The translations under genes were made by a program, and so were the position numbers. A stretch of DNA of 64,000 nucleotides. Origin: Pseudomonas gingeri. Its GTDB lineage: Bacteria; Pseudomonadota; Gammaproteobacteria; Pseudomonadales; Pseudomonadaceae. The notes beneath the pieces are model-generated. The model was not told where the DNA came from. It ran no database searches and saw only the letters and a list, made by a program, of their open reading frames with translations. Shown here in pieces: positions 25,529-34,483 of the stretch (position 1 is the first letter of the stretch; each line of letters begins with the position of its first letter). The DNA is taken from NCBI RefSeq assembly GCF_013386115.1, contig NZ_JACAOR010000008.1, positions 466,671 through 530,670 of the forward strand. Direction: 5' to 3'.

Positions 25529-27667
25529 CTATACGCGGAACTGATCCATCAGCTTCATCTGGTGGTTGGCCAGGGCATTGAGCTGGCTGCTGACCTGCGC
25601 CGACTCGTCGGCCTGCCCGGTCAGGGTCTCGGTCACGCTACGGATCGCCGAGACATTGCGGTTCACTTCCTCGGCCACCGCGCTCTGCTGTTCCGCCGCG
25701 CTGGCGATCTGCAGGTTCATATCGCTGATCACGGTCACCGCGTCGCTGATCTTGCCCAGGGCCTGCACCGCCTGCTGGATCTGCCCGGCGTTGCTCTGGG
25801 CCTGGCTCTGGCTGGAGTGCATGGTCGCCACCACGCCACGGGTCGCGCTCTGGATCCGCTCGATCACCAGGCGGATCTCTTCCACCGAGTCCTGGGTGCG
25901 CTTGGCCAGGTTGCGCACTTCATCGGCCACCACGGCGAAGCCGCGTCCGCTTTCCCCGGCCCGTGCCGCCTCGATGGCCGCGTTCAGGGCCAGCAGGTTG
26001 GTCTGCTCGGCAATGCTGCGGATCACCTCCAGTACCGAACCGATCTGCTCGCTGTTGACCGCCAGGGCTTCGACTTCGCCCACGGCCTTGCTGACTTCCT
26101 CGGCCAACTGGTTGATATCGCGGGTGCTGCGCTCGATGATCGACATCCCGTCCCTGGCCGACTGATCCGCGCCCTTGGCCGCCTGGGCGGCGTTCGAAGC
26201 ACTGTTGGCGACATCGTGGGCGGTGGCGCTCATTTCGTTGGAGGCGGTGGCGACCTGGTCGATTTCGCGGAACTGGGTCTGCATGCCTTCGCTGGTCTGG
26301 CGGGCGATGGCCGAGGACTGGTCGGCGGTACTGCGGGCATCGACGATGCTCTGCTTGATCTGGGCAATGGTCGGTTGCAGCTTGTCGAGGAAGCGGTTGA
26401 ACCAGCCGACCAGTTCGCCCAATTCATCCTTCTTGCTGTAGTCCAGGCGCTGGGTCAGGTCGCCGTCGCCGCTGGCAATCGCCTTGAGCATCGCGGCCAC
26501 GCGGTTGATCGGCCGGGTCACGCCGGAGGCCGTCAGCCAGATCAGCAACAGGCCGACCAGGCCGGCGACGGCGGCAATCAGCAGGGCCTCCAGGGTGCCG
26601 CGGGACTGCGCTTCATCGAGGACTTTCTGCAGTTTCACCGAGTCAGCGAGCAGGACCTTTTGCGGCAGATCGATCACCACGCCCCAGGCCTTGGCCTCGG
26701 CAATCGGACTGACCGGGTAAACTGCGCGGATCAGGTCGCCCTGCTTGAGGATCTTCGCCCCGCCGCCGGAGACGGCCTGGAGCACGTCCTTGCCTTCGCC
26801 GCCGAGGACGTCGCCGATGTTCTTGCCGACCGCCGCCGGATCGCCGCTGAAGCCGGCGAGCACGCCGCTGCCGGAAACGATCAGCATGTTGCCGGCACCG
26901 TTGAACAGCTCGCGGCGCGAGTCGTTGGCGGCGGCCTGCAGGGAGTCCAGGGCGATGTCGATGCCGACCACGCCGATGACCTTGCCGTTGCTGACCAGCG
27001 GCAGGGAAATGGTGGTCATCAGCACCTGCTTGCCCCCCACGGTGTCGGCGTACGGGTCCAGCAGGCAGGTCCGCTTGTTGTCGCGTGGGCAGGTGTACCA
27101 GCTGTTGTAGGGTGTACCGCTGAGGCTGAGGGTGGTCTTGTTCATGTCGTCCTCGACCATCACCGTATTCAGCGCCTGGCCCCCGGCGCGACTCCAGTAG
27201 CTGGCGAAGCGCCCGGCCTCGTTGGCGCCGCGCGGTGCGTCATTGAGGAATTCGCCATCCTTGCCATCCAGGCCGTTGGGCTCGAAGGCCAGCCAGACAC
27301 CGAGCACCCTGGCGTTGCGGTCGAAAGCGGTCTTGAGGCTCTGGTTGAGATCCTCGCGCAGGGCCGCGGCCGGTAGCGCATGCCTGTCGGCCTGGGTACG
27401 CATATCGTTGATCTGGTCGGCCAGGGCGGTGATCACCAGCAGGCTTTCGCCGAAGGTCTTCTGCAGGCGCACGGCCTGTTCGGCGGCCTTGGCCTGGAGC
27501 AGGTCCTGGACACTGGCGATCAGCATCTGGCTGCTGGAGGACTCGGTCAGCGCGTTGCTCTGGCGAGTCTGGTAGACATTCATGCCGACAATCAGCCCCA
27601 CTACGCCAAGCAGGCACAGGCCGGACAGCAGGACGATTTTCAGGCGGATGGAGAGGGCGTCGAACAT
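25529..27667 (-). CDS. Methyl-accepting chemotaxis protein with dCache-type sensor domain
   Basis: This 712-residue chemoreceptor has a membrane segment at about 10-30 and a large periplasmic sensor of dCache size (about 35-345). A second membrane segment lies at about 355-377, then a HAMP domain and a cytoplasmic signalling domain with the hairpin tip EQTNLLALNAAIEAARAGE. I chose MFDALSIRLK at 27667 because it places the first membrane helix at the N-terminus. The ligand is not evident; I do not see the standard amino-acid dCache motif clearly. Confidence 0.9.
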   Translation of the reverse strand: MFDALSIRLKIVLLSGLCLLGVVGLIVGMNVYQTRQSNALTESSSSQMLIASVQDLLQAKAAEQAVRLQKTFGESLLVITALADQINDMRTQADRHALPAAALREDLNQSLKTAFDRNARVLGVWLAFEPNGLDGKDGEFLNDAPRGANEAGRFASYWSRAGGQALNTVMVEDDMNKTTLSLSGTPYNSWYTCPRDNKRTCLLDPYADTVGGKQVLMTTISLPLVSNGKVIGVVGIDIALDSLQAAANDSRRELFNGAGNMLIVSGSGVLAGFSGDPAAVGKNIGDVLGGEGKDVLQAVSGGGAKILKQGDLIRAVYPVSPIAEAKAWGVVIDLPQKVLLADSVKLQKVLDEAQSRGTLEALLIAAVAGLVGLLLIWLTASGVTRPINRVAAMLKAIASGDGDLTQRLDYSKKDELGELVGWFNRFLDKLQPTIAQIKQSIVDARSTADQSSAIARQTSEGMQTQFREIDQVATASNEMSATAHDVANSASNAAQAAKGADQSARDGMSIIERSTRDINQLAEEVSKAVGEVEALAVNSEQIGSVLEVIRSIAEQTNLLALNAAIEAARAGESGRGFAVVADEVRNLAKRTQDSVEEIRLVIERIQSATRGVVATMHSSQSQAQSNAGQIQQAVQALGKISDAVTVISDMNLQIASAAEQQSAVAEEVNRNVSAIRSVTETLTGQADESAQVSSQLNALANHQMKLMDQFRV

Positions 27668-27856
27668 AGGCGTACTCGCGAGATGGAAAAGGGGGAAGAC
27701 AGGCGAGTCCGGGCCGACTCCTGTTCGCCAACTCCATCCGGCGCTATTCCTGCAACATCGGCTACAGGCCTTGTTACATGAGGCTTTGCCGATGAGCGGT
27801 GGTCGCAAACGGTTGCGTGGGAAGATCCAGCGGAGAGTACGGATGCAGCAGTGTTT

Positions 27857-28264
27857 TCAGGGTTGCCCGGCGACCGGCAGGTGCTCGGGACGGGACCAGA
27901 TCCACAGATTGCCCAGGCTCATGCCGGCGATGGCCAGGTAGATCGGCCAGCCATGTTCGAGCATCACCAGCATCAGGGTGGCGCAGAGCAACATGCTGAC
28001 GGTGGCGCTGATCTTGGCCCGGCGGGCGATGATCTTGCCATTGCGCCAGTTGCTCAGGATCGGCCCGAACAGGCGGTGGTTTTCCAGCCAGGCACTCAGG
28101 CGCGGCGAGCTTCGGGTGGCGGCCCAGGCGGCCAGCAGGATGAACTCGGTGGTGGGCAGGCCGGGCACGACAATGGCGATCAGGCCGATGGCGAGGCTGA
28201 CATAGGCGAGCACGCCGAACAGGATGCGCGCGAGTTTCGAGGACGAGGGTGTTTTGCTGGTCAT
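27857..28264 (-). CDS. DUF454 (YbaN-family) inner-membrane protein
   Basis: This 135-residue protein has the DUF454 pattern: two hydrophobic segments near the start (about 11-45, with VPGLPTTEFILLAAW), the family WLENHRLFGPILSNWRNGKII stretch split across the middle, and a C-terminal membrane segment pair. It lies 143 bp downstream of hemO on the same strand. YbaN-like genes next to heme genes are common in Pseudomonas, but the role is unknown. Confidence 0.8.
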   Translation of the reverse strand: MTSKTPSSSKLARILFGVLAYVSLAIGLIAIVVPGLPTTEFILLAAWAATRSSPRLSAWLENHRLFGPILSNWRNGKIIARRAKISATVSMLLCATLMLVMLEHGWPIYLAIAGMSLGNLWIWSRPEHLPVAGQP

Positions 28265-28407
28265 GGCGTCGATTGTGGTGCGCTGGGCAAAATGGCTCAA
28301 GCCTTGGTGCAATGCCGTTCGTTCAAGGCGTGTGCCGCGGAGCGGGTTCTCATGGCGTGCGGGCGGGCCCGCTCGCCACGAGGTAGCGTCCACCGGGGAC
28401 TTTCGCA

Positions 28408-29016
28408 TCAGGCCAGTTCGGGCGCCGTGGCGTAGGCCTGTTCCAGCAGCACGGTGAAGCGTACGAAGGCATCGATGGCGCCTTTTTCCACCGCGGCTTC
28501 TTCTTCGGCGCTGAACTCCAGGCCGTCGAGGGTCTTGATGAAGCTCTTCCAGCCTTCGGCACGACCACCGGCCGGCTCGCCCAGGTGACGGGCACCGAAG
28601 GTTTCGCTCAGGCCCAGGCCCACGGCACGCTTGATCAGGAACGCCGCACCGAGCTTGGAACCCTCGGAGACAAAGATCCAGCCCAGCGCTTCGGCCTTGC
28701 TCGGGTTGTGCACCGCACCGGCGACCGGTGCCGGTACTTCGGTGTCCAGGTCGGCGAGGTCGGCCTTGGCCTGTTCGGCACGGCAGCGGGCCGGCAGGTC
28801 CGGGACAATGGCGATCAGTTCGGGATCGTTGTACAGGGCGACCAGTTCCGACTGGAACAGGTACTGGGCGACGACAAAACGGGCGAAGTTGGCCTGGGTT
28901 TCGAACGGCGCATGGGCCTTCACCAGATGATCGAGCCGGGTGTGCGGCTCGTTGGTGATCTGGTTCAGGCGTTGGGAGCGCAGGCTCGGGCGCTGGGTGT
29001 TGTCCTGGAAGGTCAT
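28408..29016 (-). CDS. hemO: Heme oxygenase (HemO/PigA type)
   Basis: HemO opens heme to biliverdin, releasing CO and iron, and drives iron recovery from imported heme. The 202-residue protein aligns by eye with P. aeruginosa PigA, including LRSQRLNQITNEPH with proximal heme ligand H25, and EALGWIFVSEGSKLGAAFL in the distal helix. The ATG at 29016 follows AAGGAC; an earlier in-frame ATG lacks a ribosome site. It is separated from the receptor gene by a terminator, so it probably has its own promoter. Confidence 0.92.
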   Translation of the reverse strand: MTFQDNTQRPSLRSQRLNQITNEPHTRLDHLVKAHAPFETQANFARFVVAQYLFQSELVALYNDPELIAIVPDLPARCRAEQAKADLADLDTEVPAPVAGAVHNPSKAEALGWIFVSEGSKLGAAFLIKRAVGLGLSETFGARHLGEPAGGRAEGWKSFIKTLDGLEFSAEEEAAVEKGAIDAFVRFTVLLEQAYATAPELA

Positions 29017-29092
29017 TGCGAAGTCCTTGGGAATGAGAGGCGCTTTCAATTGCTACACAAATAGATAGACGAATCAGAAGACGCGCCACAGT

Positions 29093-29133
29093 AAAAAAAC
29101 CTCACCCCGCCGATGCATATCGCGGCGGGAGAG
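29093..29133 (-). terminator. Terminator after the heme receptor gene
   Basis: CCCCGCCG (29105-29112) pairs with a CGGCGGG arm around 29123-29129. On the minus strand a T7 tract follows (A7 at 29093-29099). It separates the receptor gene from hemO. Confidence 0.85.
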
Positions 29134-29159
29134 GTGTGCAGGGGGTCAGGTGCGCAAGG

Positions 29160-31760
29160 TCAGATGTCCCAGATCAGGTTGACCGAAAAGTTGCGCCCCG
29201 GAGCGGTCAGGCGGTCGAGGTTGGCCGGGCTGACGGCACCGGCTTCGCCGACACCGTCGTAGCCGCGCACGTCATCCCAGTTCCAGTATTTCTTGTCGGT
29301 CAGGTTGTACAGGCCGGCATTGACGGTCACATCGTCGGTCACCTTGTAGAAGCCGGTCAGGTCGAACACACCGTAGCCCGGGGTCTTGAACTGCTTGCTG
29401 CTGGTCAGGCCGTCCGGGGCGTTGAAGGTGGTGTCATCGACCCGATCCTTGCGCTTGACCAGGGTCCAGCTCAAGAGCGCGCCGTAGTTGTCCTGGTCGT
29501 AGCCGAGGCCGAAGACGCCGGTGAGCGGGTTGACGCTGTTGATCGGCTCGCCGGTGTCATCGTTGCGACCGTAGGTATAGGCCACCGAGCCCTGGGTGTA
29601 GAGCCCCTGGGGTGCACCGAAGTGGTCCAGGTCCAGGCGACCCTTGGCTTCCGCGCCCTTGATGGTGGCGTGCTTGATGTTGTTGGTCTGGAAGGTCAGC
29701 TCGCTGTAGCCCGGGGCGACGGCGTCTTCGTTGATGAAGTCGCGGTACTTGTTATAGAACACCGCCACATCGAAGGAGCCGGCGTCGAACTTGCCGCGCA
29801 GGCCGGTTTCGTAGCTCTTGCTCTTTTCCGGCTCCAGGTTCGGGTTGGGCTCGACGTTATAGCCGGAGGTGCTGTTCTGGAAGCGACCGTAAAGGGCCTT
29901 GGCCGATGGCGTGCGGAAACCTTCGGCGTATTGGCCGTACCAGGTGTACTGGTCGGTCAGGGCATAGGTCAGACCGAACTTGGGCGACAGCCGATGCCAG
30001 GTCTTGTCGGAGCCGTCGATGGTGCCGCCACCCGCGGCGTTGATGGTGTTGACGAATTCCTGGGTGATATGCGGCTTGAGCTGGGTGTAGTCGTAGCGCA
30101 GGCCGGGCAGGAAGGTCCATTTGTTCCAGCTGATCTGGTCCTGGGCGAACAGGCCGTAGCTGTCGATGGTCGGGTCCGGGAAGTCACTGGATTTCACCAG
30201 CCGGTCCCTCGGGCTGTCGCCGCCGATCACCGTACAGCCCTGCGCCAGGCTGCTGAGCGCCAGGCAGGTGCCGCTACCGCTGCGCGAGCCGGTGACTTTC
30301 TGCTGCTTGATCGTGGTGCCATAAGTCAGCAGGTGGTCGGTTTCGCCGATGTTGAAGGCCTTGTCCGCCTGGGCGTCGAGTACCCACTGTTGTTCCTGGT
30401 AGACCGTGTCGCGGCTGCGCATCACATGACGAACGAAGGGGAAGTAGTCTTCCAGGGTGCTTTCGTCGGTCTTGGCGGTCTGGTAGTTCAGGCTCAGCTT
30501 GACGTGATCGGCCACGGCGCTGTCCAGGCCGAAGCTGTCCTCGATACCGAAGCGCTCGCGGGTCACCGTGTCGTTGCCTGTGCGCGAGAGGTACATGCCG
30601 ACCGGGACGCCATTGCCGAACGGTCCGCCCACGGCGCTGCGCTGGTTGGTGTCGATGTCGCTCTTGAAGCGTTCGTAGGTCAGGCCCAGGCGCGAGTCGT
30701 CGTTGTAGTTCCAGCCCAGCTTGGCCAGCACGTTGGTGGTCCGGGCGGTTTCCGGGTTGGCCTCGGTCCGCTTGAGGCCGGTGCCGCCGGTGTCGCCATA
30801 GGATTCGGTTTCGCGGCCGTTGCGCTGGCTCAGGTGCAGCAAGCCGTCGAAGTCGCCGTTGCGACCGGCGACGGTGCCGGAGGTCAGCCAGCTGTTGTCG
30901 GCGGAACTGTAGCCGGTCTTCAGGCGCGCGCCGGTGTCCTGGCCGGGCTTGATGATGTCGTCCGGATCGAGGGTGTAGTAACTCACGGCGCCGCCGATGG
31001 CGTTGCTGCCGTAGAGAACGGAGGCCGGTCCGCGCAGGATTTCCACGCGCTTGATGATTTCCGGATCGACGTAGTTGCGCTGGGTCTGCGCGTAGGGACC
31101 GTTGAAGAAACTGTCGGGGATTTCGACGCCATCGACCTGGGTCAGAATGCGGTCGCCGTCGATGCCGCGGATGTTGTAGTTGCTGATGCCGCCGCCGCGC
31201 TGACCGGCACCGCCGACCGAGACGCCGGGCTCATAACGCACCAGTTCCTTGATGGTGTTGACGTTCTGCCGGTCGAGTTGCTGGCGGTCCTGCACGGTCA
31301 CGGTGCTCGGCACCGAGGACACGTCCTGCTCCTGGCGGGTGGCACTGATGGTCACCTGCTGCAGGTTGAGGGTGCTGCCGCCGGCGCGTTTTTCCAGGAC
31401 GATATTGTTGTCGCCCAGCTTGCGGTAACTCAGGTTGGTGCCGACCAGCAGGCGCTCCAGGGCTTTTTCCGGCGTCAGCGCACCGCGTACGCCCGGTGAT
31501 GCCACGCCCTGGCCGAGTTCGGCCGGCAGGCCGACTTGCCAGCCGGTGACCGTGGTGAACGCATTCAGGGCCGACACCAGCGGTTGCTGGGCGATCGCGA
31601 AGTTGTAGTTGCCCAGACTGCGTGCCGGCTGTTCGGCGCTGGTCGCCGCGAGCACGGGAGTCGCCTGGGCACCGGCGAGCAACACAGCGACGGTGAGCAG
31701 GGACAGGGTGCACTGTTGCAGGCCGCTGCTGCGGGCCTTGGGCGTGAAACGTGTGGGCAT
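29160..31760 (-). CDS. hxuA: TonB-dependent heme/hemoprotein receptor with signalling domain (HxuA type)
   Basis: This 866-residue outer-membrane transducer has a signal peptide (about 1-38, AAT region) and a periplasmic STN signalling domain (about 45-125). A plug of about 150-260 and a 22-strand barrel follow. Heme-receptor signatures are present: the FRAP-like FRTPSA box and NPNL in VEPNPNLEPEKS. The STN domain plus the adjacent fecR- and fecI-type genes indicate cell-surface signalling as in P. aeruginosa HxuIRA. The heme oxygenase next door supports heme as the ligand. The symbol is assigned by architecture and synteny, not by alignment. Confidence 0.88.
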   Translation of the reverse strand: MPTRFTPKARSSGLQQCTLSLLTVAVLLAGAQATPVLAATSAEQPARSLGNYNFAIAQQPLVSALNAFTTVTGWQVGLPAELGQGVASPGVRGALTPEKALERLLVGTNLSYRKLGDNNIVLEKRAGGSTLNLQQVTISATRQEQDVSSVPSTVTVQDRQQLDRQNVNTIKELVRYEPGVSVGGAGQRGGGISNYNIRGIDGDRILTQVDGVEIPDSFFNGPYAQTQRNYVDPEIIKRVEILRGPASVLYGSNAIGGAVSYYTLDPDDIIKPGQDTGARLKTGYSSADNSWLTSGTVAGRNGDFDGLLHLSQRNGRETESYGDTGGTGLKRTEANPETARTTNVLAKLGWNYNDDSRLGLTYERFKSDIDTNQRSAVGGPFGNGVPVGMYLSRTGNDTVTRERFGIEDSFGLDSAVADHVKLSLNYQTAKTDESTLEDYFPFVRHVMRSRDTVYQEQQWVLDAQADKAFNIGETDHLLTYGTTIKQQKVTGSRSGSGTCLALSSLAQGCTVIGGDSPRDRLVKSSDFPDPTIDSYGLFAQDQISWNKWTFLPGLRYDYTQLKPHITQEFVNTINAAGGGTIDGSDKTWHRLSPKFGLTYALTDQYTWYGQYAEGFRTPSAKALYGRFQNSTSGYNVEPNPNLEPEKSKSYETGLRGKFDAGSFDVAVFYNKYRDFINEDAVAPGYSELTFQTNNIKHATIKGAEAKGRLDLDHFGAPQGLYTQGSVAYTYGRNDDTGEPINSVNPLTGVFGLGYDQDNYGALLSWTLVKRKDRVDDTTFNAPDGLTSSKQFKTPGYGVFDLTGFYKVTDDVTVNAGLYNLTDKKYWNWDDVRGYDGVGEAGAVSPANLDRLTAPGRNFSVNLIWDI

Positions 31761-31808
31761 CGATAGCGCTCCGGTGTACGAATCTTATAGTTGCAATGCG
31801 ATTCTTTA

Positions 31809-31827
31809 TGAGAATCACTTGCATTGG
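31809..31827. promoter_or_regulatory. Fur-box-like site upstream of the receptor gene
   Basis: TGAGAATCACTTGCATTGG resembles the degenerate Fur box (GAGAATcatTTgCATT form). It sits about 50 bp upstream of the receptor start. Confidence 0.55.
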
Positions 31828-31875
31828 CTATAACGAGACGAATGGCCTATCGCTATCGAGTAAAAAAACTTTCAG

Positions 31876-32844
31876 CTAGTTGAGAATGACCAGCGCCGGG
31901 TATTCCGATACCCGCGCGGAGGTGATGTGGGCGAGGGAGCGGACCACGTCCAGAGGCTTGTCCAGGCGGTAGTTGCCGGTCACGGCGACCTGCGCCAACT
32001 GCTCGTTGTTGTTGACGATCCAGCCGGGGTAATAGCGCCGCAGTTCGGCCAGCACCTGGCTCATCGGGCAGTTCTCGAACACCAGGCGACCCTGGACCCA
32101 GGCCAGGTCCTTCTGTACGTCGAGCTTTTCCGGACGACCAAAGCCATGGGGACCGATCCGCACGCTGTTGCCGGCGGAGAGACGCAGGCGGGCGCTGTCG
32201 TCGCGGGTGCGCAGGTCGACATCACCACGTTCCACCTGGACCTGCGCTTCGCCATTGAGGTAACGCACGGCGAAGGCGGTATCGCGCACGCTGGCCTGGA
32301 CCGGGCCGGCATCGACTTCCAACGGGTGTTCGCGCTGGCCGGACACCTCGAAAAACGCCTCGCCCTTGTACAGCCGGGCCACATGCCTCTGCTCGGTGAA
32401 GGAACTGGAGAACGCCGAGTTGGTGTTGAGCAGGACCTTGGAGCCATCTTCCAGCTGCAGGTGCTGGCGCTCACCGACCACGGTCAGGTGATCGGCCTGC
32501 AGGCGCAACGGCAGGTTGCCGTAGATACCGATGGCGATCAGCAGCACGGCGGCGGTCGCCAGGGGTTTCCAGTGGGGGCGCAGGCGTCGTGGCAGCGACG
32601 GCCGACGCCGGGCTTGCAGGGCCTGGGCGGCGGCGATCACCGGTTCGGCATTCCAGGCGCCGCTGGCGCGGGCGTAGGCCTGGGCGTGCGCCGGATCGGC
32701 GGCGAGCCAGGCATTGAATTCGACGCGCTGCTCGGCGCTCGGGCACTCCATCACGATCAGCCAGTCCAGTGCCTGATCCATGGCGTTGTCTTGCAACACC
32801 TGCCGAGCCGGCTCGGGGGAGTGCAGGTTGGGGCTGTCCGTCAC
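31876..32844 (-). CDS. hxuR: FecR-family anti-sigma factor (HxuR type)
   Basis: This 322-residue inner-membrane regulator carries the sensed heme signal from the receptor STN domain to the sigma factor. It has an N-terminal DUF4880-type segment (about 20-70, ALDWLIVMECPS), one membrane helix (about 100-117), and a periplasmic FecR domain plus C-terminal STN-like part that contacts the receptor. I chose GTG 32844 because GAGGA lies just upstream; the longer frame begins inside the hxuI control region. Confidence 0.85.
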   Translation of the reverse strand: MTDSPNLHSPEPARQVLQDNAMDQALDWLIVMECPSAEQRVEFNAWLAADPAHAQAYARASGAWNAEPVIAAAQALQARRRPSLPRRLRPHWKPLATAAVLLIAIGIYGNLPLRLQADHLTVVGERQHLQLEDGSKVLLNTNSAFSSSFTEQRHVARLYKGEAFFEVSGQREHPLEVDAGPVQASVRDTAFAVRYLNGEAQVQVERGDVDLRTRDDSARLRLSAGNSVRIGPHGFGRPEKLDVQKDLAWVQGRLVFENCPMSQVLAELRRYYPGWIVNNNEQLAQVAVTGNYRLDKPLDVVRSLAHITSARVSEYPALVILN

Positions 32845-32929
32845 GGGTGTTCCTCGGTAATCGCTGCCACGGTTCGATTCGATGATCCGCTGCTGTGCAT
32901 GGACGGATCTTATAGGTCTGGTGCCAAGC

Positions 32930-33448
32930 TTAAGGGCGATCCAGGCGTTCGGCCACCCCGACACAGATGGCCATGATCAGCTTGAGTTCCTTCTGCACGG
33001 TGCTCAGGGACACGTCGAGCTGTTCGGCGATCTCCTGATAGCTGCAGCCGTGCAGGCGGCTGAGGATGAAGATTTGCTGCTGGCGGGCACTCAATTGACC
33101 AAGGCTCACACTCAGGCGCTCCAGCAGTTGTTCGGCATGGGTGGCATCTTCCGGAGTGCTCAGCGGCGCGGCGACATTCTCCACGACCTCCAGCGGCACG
33201 TCTTCCATCAGGGTTCGGGACTGGATACGTCGTGCGCGCAGGTGGTCCAGCGCCAGGTTGCGGGCGGTCTGGAACACAAAGGGTTCGAGGTGATCGATGG
33301 GGCGTTCGCTCAACGCCCGGGTAACCCGCAGGTACGTCTCCTGCAACAGGTCTTCGGCGGTGCTGTGGTTGTGCACCATGCGTTGCAGCGTCCGCAGCAG
33401 CGAGACCCGCTGGGTAAGGAAGACCTGGTTGAACTGGGATTGCGTCAC
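32930..33448 (-). CDS. hxuI: FecI-type ECF sigma factor (HxuI type)
   Basis: This 172-residue iron-starvation sigma factor has region 2 at about 5-75 and region 4 with helix-turn-helix at about 110-165 (SYQEIAEQLDVSLSTVQKEL). It is first in hxuI-hxuR-hxuA and would transcribe the receptor when heme is bound. A strong Fur box overlaps its promoter region. Confidence 0.9.
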   Translation of the reverse strand: MTQSQFNQVFLTQRVSLLRTLQRMVHNHSTAEDLLQETYLRVTRALSERPIDHLEPFVFQTARNLALDHLRARRIQSRTLMEDVPLEVVENVAAPLSTPEDATHAEQLLERLSVSLGQLSARQQQIFILSRLHGCSYQEIAEQLDVSLSTVQKELKLIMAICVGVAERLDRP

Positions 33449-33472
33449 GACAGCACCGGAGCGATTACAAGC

Positions 33473-33491
33473 GAATGATAATGCTTATCAT
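33473..33491. promoter_or_regulatory. Fur box upstream of hxuI
   Basis: GAATGATAATGCTTATCAT closely matches the 19-bp Fur consensus GATAATGATAATCATTATC. Its position 25-43 bp before the hxuI start implies iron repression of the sigma gene. Confidence 0.85.
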
Positions 33492-33808
33492 CTGTGTCGT
33501 TGGTCAAGTACTTATGTGCTGCCGGCCTGTTTGAGCGGGCCGCTGGTGTTTGCTCGGGACTGTCTTGATGCAATGAGCGCAGGAGACTGTGTCGGAATCC
33601 AGAAGTTCTTTTTTGTAGGCTTGCCGGTGTAAGCCTTTGCTTACACGTTGCGTAAGCGATCAAGGATGGAAGTAGGAATAGATCACCGCATGATTTTTGT
33701 ATCTTGTTGAAATATATGTATTTTTGTATTTATGGATGGATCCGGATGGCAGATGCCTGCCGTTGGATCCACTTGCAGGCGATCTGAAAACCCTTAATAT
33801 CAGCCCTG
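33492..33808. other. hxuI-rsmZ intergenic region (317 bp)
   Basis: No gene is seen. Part of it is AT-rich. It contains a perfect GacA box and the rsmZ promoter, with a possible -10 TTAATAT at about 33795-33801. The break from the usual rpoS-rsmZ order should lie here. Confidence 0.55.
33628..33645 (+). promoter_or_regulatory. GacA box (rsmZ upstream activating sequence)
   Basis: TGTAAG-CCTTTG-CTTACA is a perfect match to the GacA-dependent palindrome TGTAAG-N6-CTTACA. Its centre is about 172 bp upstream of the inferred rsmZ 5' end, the distance reported for rsmZ genes. Confidence 0.9.
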
Positions 33809-33940
33809 TGTCGACGGATAGACACGGTGATCAAGGAAGGTCGCTGGAAGGAACGTCGCAGGATGCGATTCATCAGGATGATGAAAGGGAAAAAAGGGAT
33901 TAGGGAAAAAATGTGGGCGGGTCATACCGCCCCTTTTTTT
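33809..33940 (+). ncRNA. rsmZ: RsmZ small RNA (sequesters RsmA/RsmE)
   Basis: The region begins TGTCGACGGATAGACA, the start I know for RsmZ of fluorescent pseudomonads, and ends with hairpin GGGCGG/CCGCCC and a T run at 33931-33940. It holds about six GGA motifs, several in hairpin loops (for example TTCATC-AGGAT-GATGAA and CGC-AGGA-TGCG). RsmZ binds RsmA-family repressors and relieves secondary-metabolism messages. A GacA box lies upstream and fdxA downstream, the standard neighbour; rpoS, normally upstream, is absent. Confidence 0.9.
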
Positions 33941-33977
33941 TGCCTGCAGGAAAGTGAAACCTCCTGCCCGGAAACGT

Positions 33978-34001
33978 AAAAAGGCCCGCAAGGGGCCTTT
34001 T
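33978..34001 (-). terminator. Terminator of fdxA
   Basis: AAAAGGCCC/GGGCCTTTT with loop GCAAG-like bases forms a short strong hairpin. On the minus strand it is followed by T5, 17 bp after the fdxA stop. Confidence 0.8.
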
Positions 34002-34017
34002 CAGGAACGCTCGGCAA

Positions 34018-34341
34018 TCAGCGTTCGAGGTCTTTGATCTTGCCTTTGACGCCATCCCACTCTTCGGCATCCGGCAGCGATTCTTTCTTCTCGGTGATGT
34101 TGGGCCAGATTTCAGCCAGCTCGACGTTCAACTGAATGAACTCTTGCATGTCCTCCGGGACTTCATCCTCGGAGAAAATAGCCACAGCAGGGCATTCCGG
34201 CTCGCAAAGCGCGCAGTCGATGCACTCGTCCGGGTGAATCACCAGGAAGTTCGGGCCTTCGTAAAAGCAGTCCACCGGACAGACTTCTACGCAGTCGGTG
34301 TACTTGCACTTGATGCAGTTGTCGGTGACGACGAAGGTCAT
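34018..34341 (-). CDS. fdxA: Seven-iron ferredoxin FdxA
   Basis: This 107-residue ferredoxin of the Azotobacter ferredoxin I type carries one 3Fe-4S and one 4Fe-4S cluster. The cysteine motifs are visible: CIKCKYTDCVEVCPVDC near the start and CIDCALCEPECP in the middle. The ATG at 34341 gives the exact family length; the frame extends 14 codons further. It lies just downstream of mutS on the same strand, as in other Pseudomonas. Confidence 0.96.
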   Translation of the reverse strand: MTFVVTDNCIKCKYTDCVEVCPVDCFYEGPNFLVIHPDECIDCALCEPECPAVAIFSEDEVPEDMQEFIQLNVELAEIWPNITEKKESLPDAEEWDGVKGKIKDLER

Positions 34342-34483
34342 TTCTAATTTTCTCCTCAGGCGGCGGCAGCGAAACCCGGTCAAAATGGGTTCGCCAGGTT
34401 CGGGAGCGATAGTCTGCGAACCAGGCTAATAGCCCGCAGCATCCCAAACCGCGCGAGATTCTAGCAGCTTGCGGCCGTCTGCG

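Noticed and set aside
27857..29089. A fused hemO/DUF454 frame of 410 codons
   Set aside because: The frame joins the DUF454 gene to out-of-frame hemO sequence; the separate genes have their own starts and family patterns.
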